Below the pieces are notes generated by a model. That model was given only the letters and a program-made list of their open reading frames with translations. It was not told the DNA's origin and ran no database searches. Of a stretch of DNA of 35,125 bases, positions 10,040 through 19,695 are shown piece after piece (within the stretch, counting starts at the first letter, position 1; every line of letters begins with the position of its first letter). The stretch spans positions 1-35,125 of the forward strand of contig JAGGYQ010000026.1 of NCBI GenBank assembly GCA_021162425.1, in the 5' to 3' direction. This DNA comes from Candidatus Aenigmatarchaeota archaeon (GTDB taxonomy: Archaea; Aenigmatarchaeota; Aenigmatarchaeia; QMZP01; QMZT01). The position numbers were made by a program, and so were the translations under genes.

Positions 10040-12319
10040 ATGGAGCTGCCAAAGTTAAGCGACTGGGTTCTAAAAAATTATTGGGTGTTCCTGCTTGCGT
10101 TTATATTTTTGATAGGGCTTTATCTTAGATGCATACCCGGGACCAAGCTGACATATCCGAAACTTCAAGCAATAGACCCATATTTCATCTACAGGATGGG
10201 TGAAAACATAATACAAAATGGGACAGTCCCGAAGCACGACTCTTTGGCTGCATGGGGGACAATTCCAGGCGGGCCTGACAGGACAAAGGAGCATCTTGTA
10301 GTTTTCTGGGCATATCCTGTGATGTATTTCCTTCTGCATCCCTTGTTCGGCGTGTCTTTCTATTGGATAGCTGTATGGGTGCCTGCGTTTTTCGGGGCGA
10401 TACAAGTTTTACTGACATATTTTCTCGCAAAAGCGCTTTTCGATGATAGAAGAATTGCTCTTCTTTCCGCATTCTTTGTCGCCATCGTGCCGGGCATACT
10501 CTACAGGGTCGCGGCAGGATTCATAGAAAAAGAACCTGTCGCGGGGATATTCATGCTGCTTGGTCTGTATTTCTTTATCAAATCCGTAAAAACTGAATAT
10601 CGAGAAAAAAAGTTTGCCCTGTTCAGGCTGCCAAAAGGCAGGGAAAATTTATTTGTAAGCGTTATTTACGCGGTTTTTTCTGGTCTATCCCTCGCATTGA
10701 TGGCTGGTGCATGGGGCGGTGTGAGGATTCCGCTTATAATAATAGGTGTTTTCGTGTTTTTGATTTCGTTTTTAAACAGGCACGTAAACCGTCTTCTTGT
10801 TTCGCACATCTCAATGTTTGTTGTTTTCTTCGTTACGTCCAGAGTATTCCATGTCTCTCCTAATCTTTCGTCAGCCTCTGTCGTGCTTAACACAGGTGTC
10901 GCTTCGCTTCTCATTATAAGATATGCCGTTGAGAAACTGTCTTTGGTTCAAAAGGAGAATTTGAAGTATGTCATGCCAGCGATAGCCATATTCAGTCTGA
11001 TTTGTGTCTTTACAGTCGCATATATCGAACCAGATATCGGCAGGTGGATCGGAGACAATATAGCAAGAGTAACGAACCCTATATCATTGGGCGTAATACC
11101 ATCAACAGTAGCTGAATCCCAGCCTGCTGGTCAATTTCTCCGCAACACCCTGACAACGTTTGGTACAGGTTACGCTGTAACTGTCTTCAAGCTGCCTGAA
11201 TTCATTACATTTCTCTCGATAATATATTTCGCTTTCCTTGGCGTGTTTCTGATGGTTTATGAATTCTTGTATCGGAAATTTGGGTTTGAGTATGTTTTCG
11301 GTGTAATATTTTTCATTCTGTGTATGGCCCTCGCTATGGGGGCAATAAGGCTCAACTATGTTTTTGCATTCCCTGTTTCGATATCTGCCGGCTATTTCTT
11401 TGTAAGGGCAGGTTCATATGTTATGCAGATTCTCAAGAAGACAGAAAATAGAAATATTGCAAAATACGTGAAAATAACAGGCATTGTTCTTGTATTTGTT
11501 GTGTGCTCTGTGAATTTTCTTTCTGGTTTTGTAATGGCAAGTAACATATATCCTTCGCTCGACGATTCGTGGTATAATGCGTTGATTTGGTTGAGGGATA
11601 ACACATCCAAGGATTCTGTCATACTTGAATGGTGGGATTTTGGGTGGTGGTTCCACGAAATAGCAGAAAGAAGAACGCTCGTTGACGGGGGTTATCATAG
11701 CAATATCCCAACAAGGGATGTTGCAAAGTTTTTCACAACCCCGCTGTCAAATAAAAGCCTGAATTTTTTGAAAAATTTCTCAGTAACATATGTGATGGTC
11801 TCGCCTGACCTCATACCGAAGTTCGGGGCAATGTCGAAGATAGCGAATTGGGGCACAAAAGTCGATGTTTTACCTGTTTTCACGTTATCAAATACGTATC
11901 AGGAGGGTAATAAGGTGCTTCTCGAATATTCTGCAGGCGGACAAAAAATCATTGTTGCATATTCCATTGTCAAAGAAGGCAACATGACGGGCATGGCAAA
12001 TATCACAGCGCTCGTTAAGACAGGATATGGGCAGGCATATATAAGAGATATTGGCGTCAACGGAGAAAGGGTAATAAGAACGGACAAACCAAACGCCATA
12101 AATGCGATGGTCTATCTGGCAGGGAACAATGTCATATTCATTCCGGGTGCAGTAGAAGATTGCGTATTTGTTAGACTTTACTTATTCAACGGCAAGGGGC
12201 TGGAAAATTTGTTTGAAAAGGTATACGACAGCGCTGGGATAAAAATTTACAGAGTCAGATATGAAAACTTCCCCGATAGCGTAACAGGCGAGTACACGCC
12301 GTATGGAACTGCTACATGA
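10040..12319 (+). CDS. aglB: STT3/AglB oligosaccharyltransferase
   Basis: Multi-TM N-terminus, catalytic LEWWDFGWWFHEIAERRTLVDGG (WWDYG-type motif). Confidence 0.93.
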   Translation: MELPKLSDWVLKNYWVFLLAFIFLIGLYLRCIPGTKLTYPKLQAIDPYFIYRMGENIIQNGTVPKHDSLAAWGTIPGGPDRTKEHLVVFWAYPVMYFLLHPLFGVSFYWIAVWVPAFFGAIQVLLTYFLAKALFDDRRIALLSAFFVAIVPGILYRVAAGFIEKEPVAGIFMLLGLYFFIKSVKTEYREKKFALFRLPKGRENLFVSVIYAVFSGLSLALMAGAWGGVRIPLIIIGVFVFLISFLNRHVNRLLVSHISMFVVFFVTSRVFHVSPNLSSASVVLNTGVASLLIIRYAVEKLSLVQKENLKYVMPAIAIFSLICVFTVAYIEPDIGRWIGDNIARVTNPISLGVIPSTVAESQPAGQFLRNTLTTFGTGYAVTVFKLPEFITFLSIIYFAFLGVFLMVYEFLYRKFGFEYVFGVIFFILCMALAMGAIRLNYVFAFPVSISAGYFFVRAGSYVMQILKKTENRNIAKYVKITGIVLVFVVCSVNFLSGFVMASNIYPSLDDSWYNALIWLRDNTSKDSVILEWWDFGWWFHEIAERRTLVDGGYHSNIPTRDVAKFFTTPLSNKSLNFLKNFSVTYVMVSPDLIPKFGAMSKIANWGTKVDVLPVFTLSNTYQEGNKVLLEYSAGGQKIIVAYSIVKEGNMTGMANITALVKTGYGQAYIRDIGVNGERVIRTDKPNAINAMVYLAGNNVIFIPGAVEDCVFVRLYLFNGKGLENLFEKVYDSAGIKIYRVRYENFPDSVTGEYTPYGTAT

Positions 12320-13334
12320 GCAGAAATGCAATCGCACCTATTGTAAACTCAAAAAATATTATGCACAGGGTGATTTCGTATTCTTTCATGGGTTTAATCT
12401 TCATGAAAACGTGAGTAAGTGAGTATATTTTTTTGTAAGGTGCCTTTAGCGTCCCGTCTGTCCGCAGGTCACCCAGGCTTCTCGCTCTGAACCTCGAACG
12501 GAGCTTCAGGAACGCCTCTATCATCCAAGGCGTGAAAAGCACTATCCCAAATTTTTCAATATTCCCTATTATAACAACAGATGCATACGTAGCACCTATC
12601 AGGTATGTTAACGAATCACCTGGCAAGAACTTTGCCGGATACCAATTCCACTTAAGAAATGCCAGCAGCGAGAATGACGTTATGAACGCGAGAATGCACG
12701 CATCTATCCTGCCTGCAAAGAATGTGTAAATACCCAAAAAAAAGAGACTGATTGACCCAAGCCCTGCCTCCAGTCCGTTCATGCCTGCGAGCATGTTAGT
12801 TGCATTGCTCACCACAACGACTCCTACGGGAACGAGGAGAAGCGGGTAGAGTAAACCGAAGTTCACAGTCCCGATAAACGGTAGTGACATGCTGGACGTT
12901 CCAGCCATCACAGACATAAGGGGAACAGCAGCAGGTAATGTGAGAAGTGGTTTCTGCCATTGCTTGAGCCCGACTCTCAAATCACTAACCCCTTTGTTCT
13001 TCTTCGGGCGCCTGGCAACATGAATATCGTCTAGAAACCCTATAAATGTTATTATCAGTATCGAGCAATATGCCGCCAGCAGATATGTCATATCAACATG
13101 CAATGGTGTCAAAAATGTGTTCACCGCTATGAAGAAAAAACCACCAAGAAGCACTCCTGTCATCACGAGGACACCGCCAGATGTTGCCATCTTTGGTCTT
13201 TCATGTTTCTGCTGGTCAATGCCCACTATTTTTACTTTCTCCATGAATTTTTTCATCGAGGGTGCAAGAAATGCGACTGCAAAAAATGATATCATTGATG
13301 ACAAGACTATCAGTATCACTAACATATATTCCAT
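12312..13334 (-). CDS. GPT/MraY-family UDP-GlcNAc:dolichyl-phosphate GlcNAc-1-P transferase-like protein
   Basis: Multi-TM; FLDDIHVARRPKKNKG, SNATNMLAGMNGLEAG, KFLPGDSLTYLIGATYA. Confidence 0.88.
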   Translation of the reverse strand: MEYMLVILIVLSSMISFFAVAFLAPSMKKFMEKVKIVGIDQQKHERPKMATSGGVLVMTGVLLGGFFFIAVNTFLTPLHVDMTYLLAAYCSILIITFIGFLDDIHVARRPKKNKGVSDLRVGLKQWQKPLLTLPAAVPLMSVMAGTSSMSLPFIGTVNFGLLYPLLLVPVGVVVVSNATNMLAGMNGLEAGLGSISLFFLGIYTFFAGRIDACILAFITSFSLLAFLKWNWYPAKFLPGDSLTYLIGATYASVVIIGNIEKFGIVLFTPWMIEAFLKLRSRFRARSLGDLRTDGTLKAPYKKIYSLTHVFMKIKPMKEYEITLCIIFFEFTIGAIAFLLM

Positions 13335-13348
13335 ATTAACATCGTTAT

Positions 13349-16030
13349 TTATATGGATTTTAGTTTCACGGCGACCCGGTCTTTTATCATTATAATCACA
13401 AACATAAGCAAAGATATTGCTGAAATTTCAATCCAATCCACCGTATTAAGCGGGACTGTCCCGAATGCTGTCTGAAGTAACGGGATATACAGGACAACTA
13501 ACTGAAGCAGAAGGCTCGCAGTAATTGCGTATATCAACTTCATATTTGAGAAAACACCAACCTTATATTTCAATCTGACGCTCTGAACCCTGACCATTTC
13601 AAGGACCACAAGCAACGTAAATGCAACCGTTCTCGCCTTCTGTGAACCCTCTGGTATATTTATCACAAACAAAAAAAGCGTGCCTATGCACATCAGTATG
13701 CCAATAAAGAATATATCAAAAAGCATTGACCTGTTGAGTATGTCCTCCTTTGGGTCTCTCGGTTTCCTTTTCATTATATCCTTGGCAGGTGGGTCAACCC
13801 CGAGCGCGACTGCGGGCAGCCCGTCTGTAAGCAGGTTTATCCAGAGCAGTTGTATAGCACTCACGGGTATAATCACCAACCCTGTTGTTTGGTCTCTGAA
13901 CCCTATCATCATCGCGATAAACACGACAAGCACCTCGCCAAGATTGCTCGAGAGAAGATATTGTATGAATTTCACAATGTTATCGTATATTGCTCTTCCA
14001 CTTTCGACAGCTTTGACGATGGTCGAAAAATTATCATCTTTCAGTATCATGTCCGATGATTCTTTGGCTACATCTGTCCCTTTTATTCCCATCGCAACCC
14101 CTATATCGGCGCTTTTCAATGCGGGTGAATCATTGACTCCGTCGCCTGTCATCGCAACAACATGGCCTTTTCTTTTGAGCGCTTTCAGTATCTTGACTTT
14201 GTGAAGAGGATTCACACGGGCGTAAACCTTTACAGATTCTATAACTTCGAGCAGGTCGTCTTCGCTCATCCTGTCGAGCTCTTCTCCTGTGAGAACATGC
14301 TGGTTTTTCTTTTCTATTATTTTAAGCTCCTTTGCTATGGCAACTGCCGTGTCTTTATGGTCGCCTGTAATCATAATGACATCTATACCTGCCTTTTTGC
14401 AGGTTGCAATATCCTCTTTAACACCTTCTCTTGGCTGGTCTATCATCCCCTGAAGACCAAGGAACACAAGCCCTTTTTCGAGCTCTGATTTATCTGCGTC
14501 ACTCGTTTCTTTAAACGCGAAGGCGAGGACACGTAAAGCTTTGCCTGTCATCGACTTGTTCGCATTCCTTATTTTTTCTACATCCGCCCTTGTTAGTTTA
14601 TACACTCTGCCTCTTTTCATTATATGGGTGCACAAGCCGAGTATTACCTCGACCGCACCCTTTGAAAAAACATATTTTTTCCCGTTTTTATCCGAAACCA
14701 AGACAGACATCATCTTCCTCTCCGAGCTGAACGGTATTTCTTTCAGTCTTTTATATTCACTAACGAGCCTGTGTATATCCATCGCCTTCGCAGCCGAAAC
14801 GAGCAGAGCGCCCTCTGTTGGGTCTCCTATTATTTCCCATTGGTGCTCGCCTCTCCTCAATTCAGCATTGTTGCAGAGCGCGCCGTTTATCAAGGTCAGT
14901 TTCAATGCCTCGTCTTCTCTTGGGTCTATTTTCTTTCCTTTCGCAATAAAAGTCCCCTTTGGTGTGTATCCGCTCCCGGAAACAGATACACGTTGCTCAT
15001 TTGCGTATATTTCGCTTACAGTCATTTCGTTTCTTGTGAGCGTCCCTGTCTTGTCTGTGCATATCACTGTCGTGCATCCAAGTGTTTCAACCGCGCTCAA
15101 CTTTCTTACTATCGCGTTTCTGTTAGCCATTATTTTCAGACCGACAGCCAATGTTATGGTCACAACCGCGGGCAGACCTTCTGGTATTGCCGCAACTGCT
15201 AGAGCTATACCTGTCATGAACATTGTCATAAAAGGTTCACCTCGTATAAGACCGACGACTATTATCACCGCGCATATAGCAAGTATCAAAACACCGAGCT
15301 TCCTTCCGAACTCCCCAAGCTTCTTTTGCAGTGGTGTCTCTTCCTTCTTCTCTGTCTGAACCATTCTTGCTATCTTGCCGATTTCTGTTTCCATGCCTGT
15401 CGTGACGACCACTCCAATTCCGCGTCCGCTGGTCACCACTGTCCCCGTAAACGCCATGTTTTTTCTGTCAGCAATCTGTGTTTCTTCTGGGAGAGTGCAT
15501 GCCTCTTTGCTTACAGGAATGGATTCTCCTGTGAGACTCGCCTCGTCTATCCTTAGGTCAGATGTCTCGATGAGTCTTATGTCTGCGGGAACTTTTGTTC
15601 CCTCTTCGAGAACGACAACATCACCGGGAACAAGCAACCTGCTGTCTATTTCGGTTTTTCTGCCGTCCCTCAAGACTATGCTTGTTGGGTTAGTGAGTTT
15701 TTTCAATGCTTCCATTGCCTTCTCCGCGTTGTATTCCTCTCTGAAACCCAAAACCGCGTTTAGCACGATTATGACAAAGATGACAACTGAATCTATCCAG
15801 TTTTCTATAAAAATCGATATGACAGCCGCGACCAAAAGTATTGCTATAAGGATGCTTTTGAATTGCTCGAGAAATAGTTTCCATTTGTTTATTTTTTTTG
15901 TTTGGGTCAGTTCGTTGTGTCCGTATATCCTGAGTCTTTCTCTTGCCTCCCCACTCGATATACCGTCTTTCGTTGTCTTCAGTTTTTTGAAAACATCTCC
16001 TGTTTTTAACGAGTGCCATGGAATGGACAT
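13349..16030 (-). CDS. P-type cation-transporting ATPase (SERCA/PMR1-like Ca2+-ATPase)
   Basis: ICDKTGTLTRNEM phosphorylation motif, TGES, MTGDGVNDSPALKSADIGVAMG, AAIPEGLPAVVT. Confidence 0.95.
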   Translation of the reverse strand: MSIPWHSLKTGDVFKKLKTTKDGISSGEARERLRIYGHNELTQTKKINKWKLFLEQFKSILIAILLVAAVISIFIENWIDSVVIFVIIVLNAVLGFREEYNAEKAMEALKKLTNPTSIVLRDGRKTEIDSRLLVPGDVVVLEEGTKVPADIRLIETSDLRIDEASLTGESIPVSKEACTLPEETQIADRKNMAFTGTVVTSGRGIGVVVTTGMETEIGKIARMVQTEKKEETPLQKKLGEFGRKLGVLILAICAVIIVVGLIRGEPFMTMFMTGIALAVAAIPEGLPAVVTITLAVGLKIMANRNAIVRKLSAVETLGCTTVICTDKTGTLTRNEMTVSEIYANEQRVSVSGSGYTPKGTFIAKGKKIDPREDEALKLTLINGALCNNAELRRGEHQWEIIGDPTEGALLVSAAKAMDIHRLVSEYKRLKEIPFSSERKMMSVLVSDKNGKKYVFSKGAVEVILGLCTHIMKRGRVYKLTRADVEKIRNANKSMTGKALRVLAFAFKETSDADKSELEKGLVFLGLQGMIDQPREGVKEDIATCKKAGIDVIMITGDHKDTAVAIAKELKIIEKKNQHVLTGEELDRMSEDDLLEVIESVKVYARVNPLHKVKILKALKRKGHVVAMTGDGVNDSPALKSADIGVAMGIKGTDVAKESSDMILKDDNFSTIVKAVESGRAIYDNIVKFIQYLLSSNLGEVLVVFIAMMIGFRDQTTGLVIIPVSAIQLLWINLLTDGLPAVALGVDPPAKDIMKRKPRDPKEDILNRSMLFDIFFIGILMCIGTLFLFVINIPEGSQKARTVAFTLLVVLEMVRVQSVRLKYKVGVFSNMKLIYAITASLLLQLVVLYIPLLQTAFGTVPLNTVDWIEISAISLLMFVIIMIKDRVAVKLKSI

Positions 16031-16060
16031 AATATTAAATTGGAGGGTTATATAGAAAAT

Positions 16061-16384
16061 CTATTTATCTTTCAGTTTCATTATTGCCTCTGCTATGTCT
16101 TTGGTTTGGGTAAGGGTCTGCTTCGCCTCTTCAAATGAAACCCCAGCCTGCTCAGCGACCATTTCAATGTCTTCGTCTGTGAACTCGCTTCTTGGCTTCT
16201 CAGAAACGTCGCCTGTTATCTGGAATGTTTCCTTGCCCATTATGTTGACCTTCGAGACCTGAGGATTTTTTATTATTATGTCTTTATCAGGTGTGCGTAT
16301 TATAACTTCCTCTGCGTCTATATTCGCCATGCTCATGCCCATTTGCCGCATCATTCGTTCGAGTTGCTTGGGATTTATTTTCAT
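16061..16384 (-). CDS. nac: Nascent polypeptide-associated complex protein (NAC, with C-terminal UBA)
   Basis: MKINPKQLERMMRQMGMSM..., IIIKNPQVSKVNIMGKETFQITG, UBA-like DIEMVAEQAGVSFEEAKQTL. Confidence 0.93.
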   Translation of the reverse strand: MKINPKQLERMMRQMGMSMANIDAEEVIIRTPDKDIIIKNPQVSKVNIMGKETFQITGDVSEKPRSEFTDEDIEMVAEQAGVSFEEAKQTLTQTKDIAEAIMKLKDK

Positions 16385-16423
16385 ATATCATATTTCTGGT
16401 TCTGTTTTAAAAACTTGCGTTCT

Positions 16424-16753
16424 CTACTTTTCGTCTGTCTGTTCTATGAATTCCAAAATTTTTTCGTATGAATTCAAAGAGAAAACGGAATTTCTCCCTC
16501 CGTGTAATCTTCTTCCAAAAACGTCACAATAGCAATTTTCTTCTCCGGGTGTCTGAGCGCTAATTGTATAACATCCCTTTGCTGATCAATACCCGGGTGA
16601 ACAAGAAGAACATCCAGCTCTTGAATATCAACTTGCGATTCCAGTTCATCCAACCGACGCGCATAATACAGTTTATACCCCCCTATGGAACAACTTCAGA
16701 TATATTTCTGATATATAATCTGTGTAGTCAACCAGCCCTATTTTCTTAACCAT
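16424..16753 (-). pseudogene. Frameshifted small alpha/beta (receiver-like?) protein gene
   Basis: Three collinear fragments on the minus strand: MVKKIGLVDYTDYISEIYLKLFHRG / YKLYYARRLDELESQVDIQELDVLLVHPGIDQQRDVIQLALRHPEKKIAIVTFLEEDYTEGEIPFS / LNSYEKILEFIEQTDEK*. A 108-aa frame is restored by G6->G5 and removal of one CT from TCTCTTTG; span 330 nt = 327 + 3. Confidence 0.75.
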
Positions 16754-16823
16754 TATTCATTGTTTGGTAGTGAAATTTAAATATTTATCGCCATATGAAT
16801 CTTAAGTTTTCCAAACTATAGAT

Positions 16824-19508
16824 TTGGGTAACGAAATGGTTTTATTGTTTGGTGTGATAAATCTCTATATGCTCCTTCAGGTCTTGGATGTGGACTATGC
16901 CTTGGTGAACGAGAAACCAATAATCAGAATATTCGGCAGGACCGAAGCAGGAGAAACAGTATGCGTATTCTACGAGAATTTCATGCCTTACTTCTATGTC
17001 ATGGGGGACAACGTAGAAGATACTCTCAAAAACGAAGGAAATGTCCTTGCTGTTGAAAAAGTAAAACGCTTCATGCCAATTGGTTATCAAACAAAGATGA
17101 CCGAGCTTTATAGAATAACGCTTAAAAACCCTGCCCGCACGCCAGAGTTGAGGGACCGCTTGATACTGAAAGGGTTCAAGGTTTTTGAGGCAGATATCCC
17201 GTTTAAATACAGGTTCATGGCTGACCATGATGTCGGGGGTATGGGCTGGATTGACGTCGAAGTGCTGAAAAGCGTGAACACAAACACGGTAAAAACCAAA
17301 CTCAAAGTCCATGCAAAAAACATTAAAAACATCAATAAAGACGAAATGTGCAAACTGAAATACCTTGCAGTGGATATTGAGTGTATACCGAGAAAGGGCA
17401 TCGGCATACCTGATAGCAAGAGCGACCCCATAATAATGATATCGCTCGCCTTCAGCGAACCATATAAAGGCAAAGACTCTATTGTTCTTGCGACGAGGCC
17501 GGACAATGATGTTATGTATTTTGAACAAGAAAAGGAAATGCTTGAAAAATTCATAGACATTGTGACAGACTATGACCCGGATATAATCACCGGCTACAAC
17601 GTGAACAATTTCGACATGCCTTATATAATAGACAGGCTTCAGGAGAACGGTATACCTCCGCTTTTCGGGAGGTGCAACAAAGCTGTGATGAAGAAGCAAT
17701 TGATGGGCAGGTTCAAAATCAACATAACAGGAAGGGCAATAATCGATACATATGAAATAATAAAAAGGGACTTCTCTTTCAAGCGATATGACCTAAACAC
17801 CGTATCCGAAGGGCTTCTGAACGAACAAAAGGAACCCGTCAAAAAATCGCAGATTGCAAAATACTGGAACGGGACACAAAACGAATATAAAATGCTCATC
17901 AAATACTCGATAAAAGACGCTGTTCTCGCGTTGAAACTTCTGCTGGAAAAAAATCTCCTTGACAAATATATCGGATTATCCAAGGTATCTGGTCTGCTGC
18001 TTCAGGACGTGCTTGATTCGGGCGAGACTTCGAGAATAGAGTTTCTCTTGCTAAAAGAATTCAACAGACAGGGTTTCATCCTGCCGTGCAAACCCACCCA
18101 GGTCGAAGTGAAAAAAAGGGAGAAAGAGAAGGTCTTGGAAGGGGGTTTTGTTGTTGAGCCAGAAAAGGGTCTCCACAAATCTGTAATTGTTCTCGACTTC
18201 AAATCAATGTACCCATCGCTTATACGGACTTACAACATATGCCCAACAACTCTTATTGTTGACGGCGGCGAAACCAAACACATCGTGTCACCCTCGGGCG
18301 CGAAATTCGTTTCGGAAAATGTGAGAAAAGGTATAATACCGCGAATATTAGAAAAACTCATGGCAGAGCGACAAAAAGTCAAGAAACAGATGAAAACCGA
18401 AAAAAATATAGAAAAAGTAAGGGAGCTGTCCGCAAAGCAGCTCGCGCTCAAAATAATGTCAAATGCATTTTATGGTTATTTCGGTTACACACGAGCAAAG
18501 GTATACTCTGTTGACATAGCCAACAGCATAACCTCGTTTGGCAGGGAAACCATTAAAAAAACTAAGAAATATATAGAGAGCAAATTCGGTTATAAAGTCG
18601 TTTATGGCGACACAGACTCTGTAATGGTGAAAATCGGCAAGAACGATATTGAAGATATAAGAAAAATTGGGATTGAAATATCAAAGGACGTCACAAATAT
18701 TCTGCCCGGTGTCATGGAACTGGAATTCGAAAAAATCTTTATGAGGTTTCTTCCGCTGACAAAAAAGAGATACGCTGCATGGTCTTTTGAATGGGATGGG
18801 GAAAAGTGGGTCGAAAAAATAGAGACCAAGGGAATCGAGACTGTTAGAAGGGACTGGTGCGATTTGACATCCGAGACCATTGAACAAATCTTGAACATTA
18901 TCCTCAGACGTGATGACATCAAAGCAGCGGTTGAATACTTCAAAAAAGTTGCAAACGAAGTTGCAAAAAACAAAATTCCTATAGAGAAACTCGTAATAAC
19001 AAAAACCATGACAAAAAGCGCTGATGGCTACGCCGGTGTTCAACCACATGCCGAACTTGTGAAAAAAATAAAAAAAAGGAACCCAGCCGAAGCACCGGGT
19101 ATAGGCGATAGGATCGGTTATGTCATAATAAAAGGACTAGAAATGATTTCCAAGCGGGCAGAGGACCCATCGTATGTATTGGAAAAGGGACTTGAGATTG
19201 ACTCAAAATATTACATAGAAAACCAATTGCTCCCCCCTCTGGAGAGAATATTCAACGCACTTGGTATATCCAAGAACGAGTTATTGGGCAAGGGAAAACA
19301 AATAAATCTCATTGGCGCGATAGCCAATGGTCAATCAAACAATGTTAACATTGTCGATGAAATATCATCAGATGAATTTACAGGGTTTGTGTGTCTGAAA
19401 TGCCACAAGACGTATGATATTCCACCATTATCCGGTTCGTGTGTCTGTGGAAATGAGCTTCTCTTCTCTTCACCAAAAGGTCCTGCAAAGAAGATAAAGT
19501 TTGCGTAA
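16824..19508 (+). CDS. polB: Family B DNA polymerase
   Basis: Exo motifs AVDIECIP, YNVNNFDMPYI, YSIKDAVLAL; Pol motifs VLDFKSMYPSLI, LKIMSNAFYGYFGY, VVYGDTDSVMV; C-terminal CLKCHKTYDIPPLSGSCVCG. True start may be 16836 or 16869. Confidence 0.96.
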   Translation: MGNEMVLLFGVINLYMLLQVLDVDYALVNEKPIIRIFGRTEAGETVCVFYENFMPYFYVMGDNVEDTLKNEGNVLAVEKVKRFMPIGYQTKMTELYRITLKNPARTPELRDRLILKGFKVFEADIPFKYRFMADHDVGGMGWIDVEVLKSVNTNTVKTKLKVHAKNIKNINKDEMCKLKYLAVDIECIPRKGIGIPDSKSDPIIMISLAFSEPYKGKDSIVLATRPDNDVMYFEQEKEMLEKFIDIVTDYDPDIITGYNVNNFDMPYIIDRLQENGIPPLFGRCNKAVMKKQLMGRFKINITGRAIIDTYEIIKRDFSFKRYDLNTVSEGLLNEQKEPVKKSQIAKYWNGTQNEYKMLIKYSIKDAVLALKLLLEKNLLDKYIGLSKVSGLLLQDVLDSGETSRIEFLLLKEFNRQGFILPCKPTQVEVKKREKEKVLEGGFVVEPEKGLHKSVIVLDFKSMYPSLIRTYNICPTTLIVDGGETKHIVSPSGAKFVSENVRKGIIPRILEKLMAERQKVKKQMKTEKNIEKVRELSAKQLALKIMSNAFYGYFGYTRAKVYSVDIANSITSFGRETIKKTKKYIESKFGYKVVYGDTDSVMVKIGKNDIEDIRKIGIEISKDVTNILPGVMELEFEKIFMRFLPLTKKRYAAWSFEWDGEKWVEKIETKGIETVRRDWCDLTSETIEQILNIILRRDDIKAAVEYFKKVANEVAKNKIPIEKLVITKTMTKSADGYAGVQPHAELVKKIKKRNPAEAPGIGDRIGYVIIKGLEMISKRAEDPSYVLEKGLEIDSKYYIENQLLPPLERIFNALGISKNELLGKGKQINLIGAIANGQSNNVNIVDEISSDEFTGFVCLKCHKTYDIPPLSGSCVCGNELLFSSPKGPAKKIKFA

Positions 19509-19524
19509 GTTCACATACTTTTAC

Positions 19525-19694
19525 ACACCCCTTCATTTCATGTGGAAATACGTGAATTTCGAACCTGCACCCGCGAAAAAAGTAATCTGCGATTAACGTG
19601 AAATAAACGTGAACCATCATTTCCTGTGGAAAAATAAAGGCTTAACATAATCTACGTATGCTTGTTTTTGTCTTCTCCATGTGAAATAATGGGG
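19525..19694. other. Cluster of three ORB-like origin recognition elements (candidate origin part 1)
   Basis: Minus strand 19525-19549 TTTCCACATGAAATGAAGGGGTGTG; plus strand 19620-19640 TTTCCTGTGGAAAAATAAAGG; plus strand 19674-19694 TCTCCATGTGAAATAATGGGG. Same dyad and G-string register, in a convergent gene gap where promoters are not expected. Confidence 0.6.
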
Positions 19695-19695
19695 T

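Noticed and set aside
14541-15359. 272-aa plus-strand ORF inside the P-type ATPase gene
   Set aside because: Antisense to a clearly conserved coding sequence; composition is a shadow of the real frame and shows no family motif
16424-16753. Programmed frameshifting as the default explanation for the broken gene
   Set aside because: Two separate shifts (+1 at the G-run and a CT skip) would be needed in 108 codons; slippage indels are simpler, so it is only listed as an alternative
16842-17699. 285-aa minus-strand ORF opposite polB
   Set aside because: Shadow ORF; polB exonuclease motifs lie on the other strand
19551-19613. Three ACGTGAA direct repeats (about 19551, 19596, 19607)
   Set aside because: Only 7 nt and irregularly spaced; too weak to call apart from the ORB-like sites
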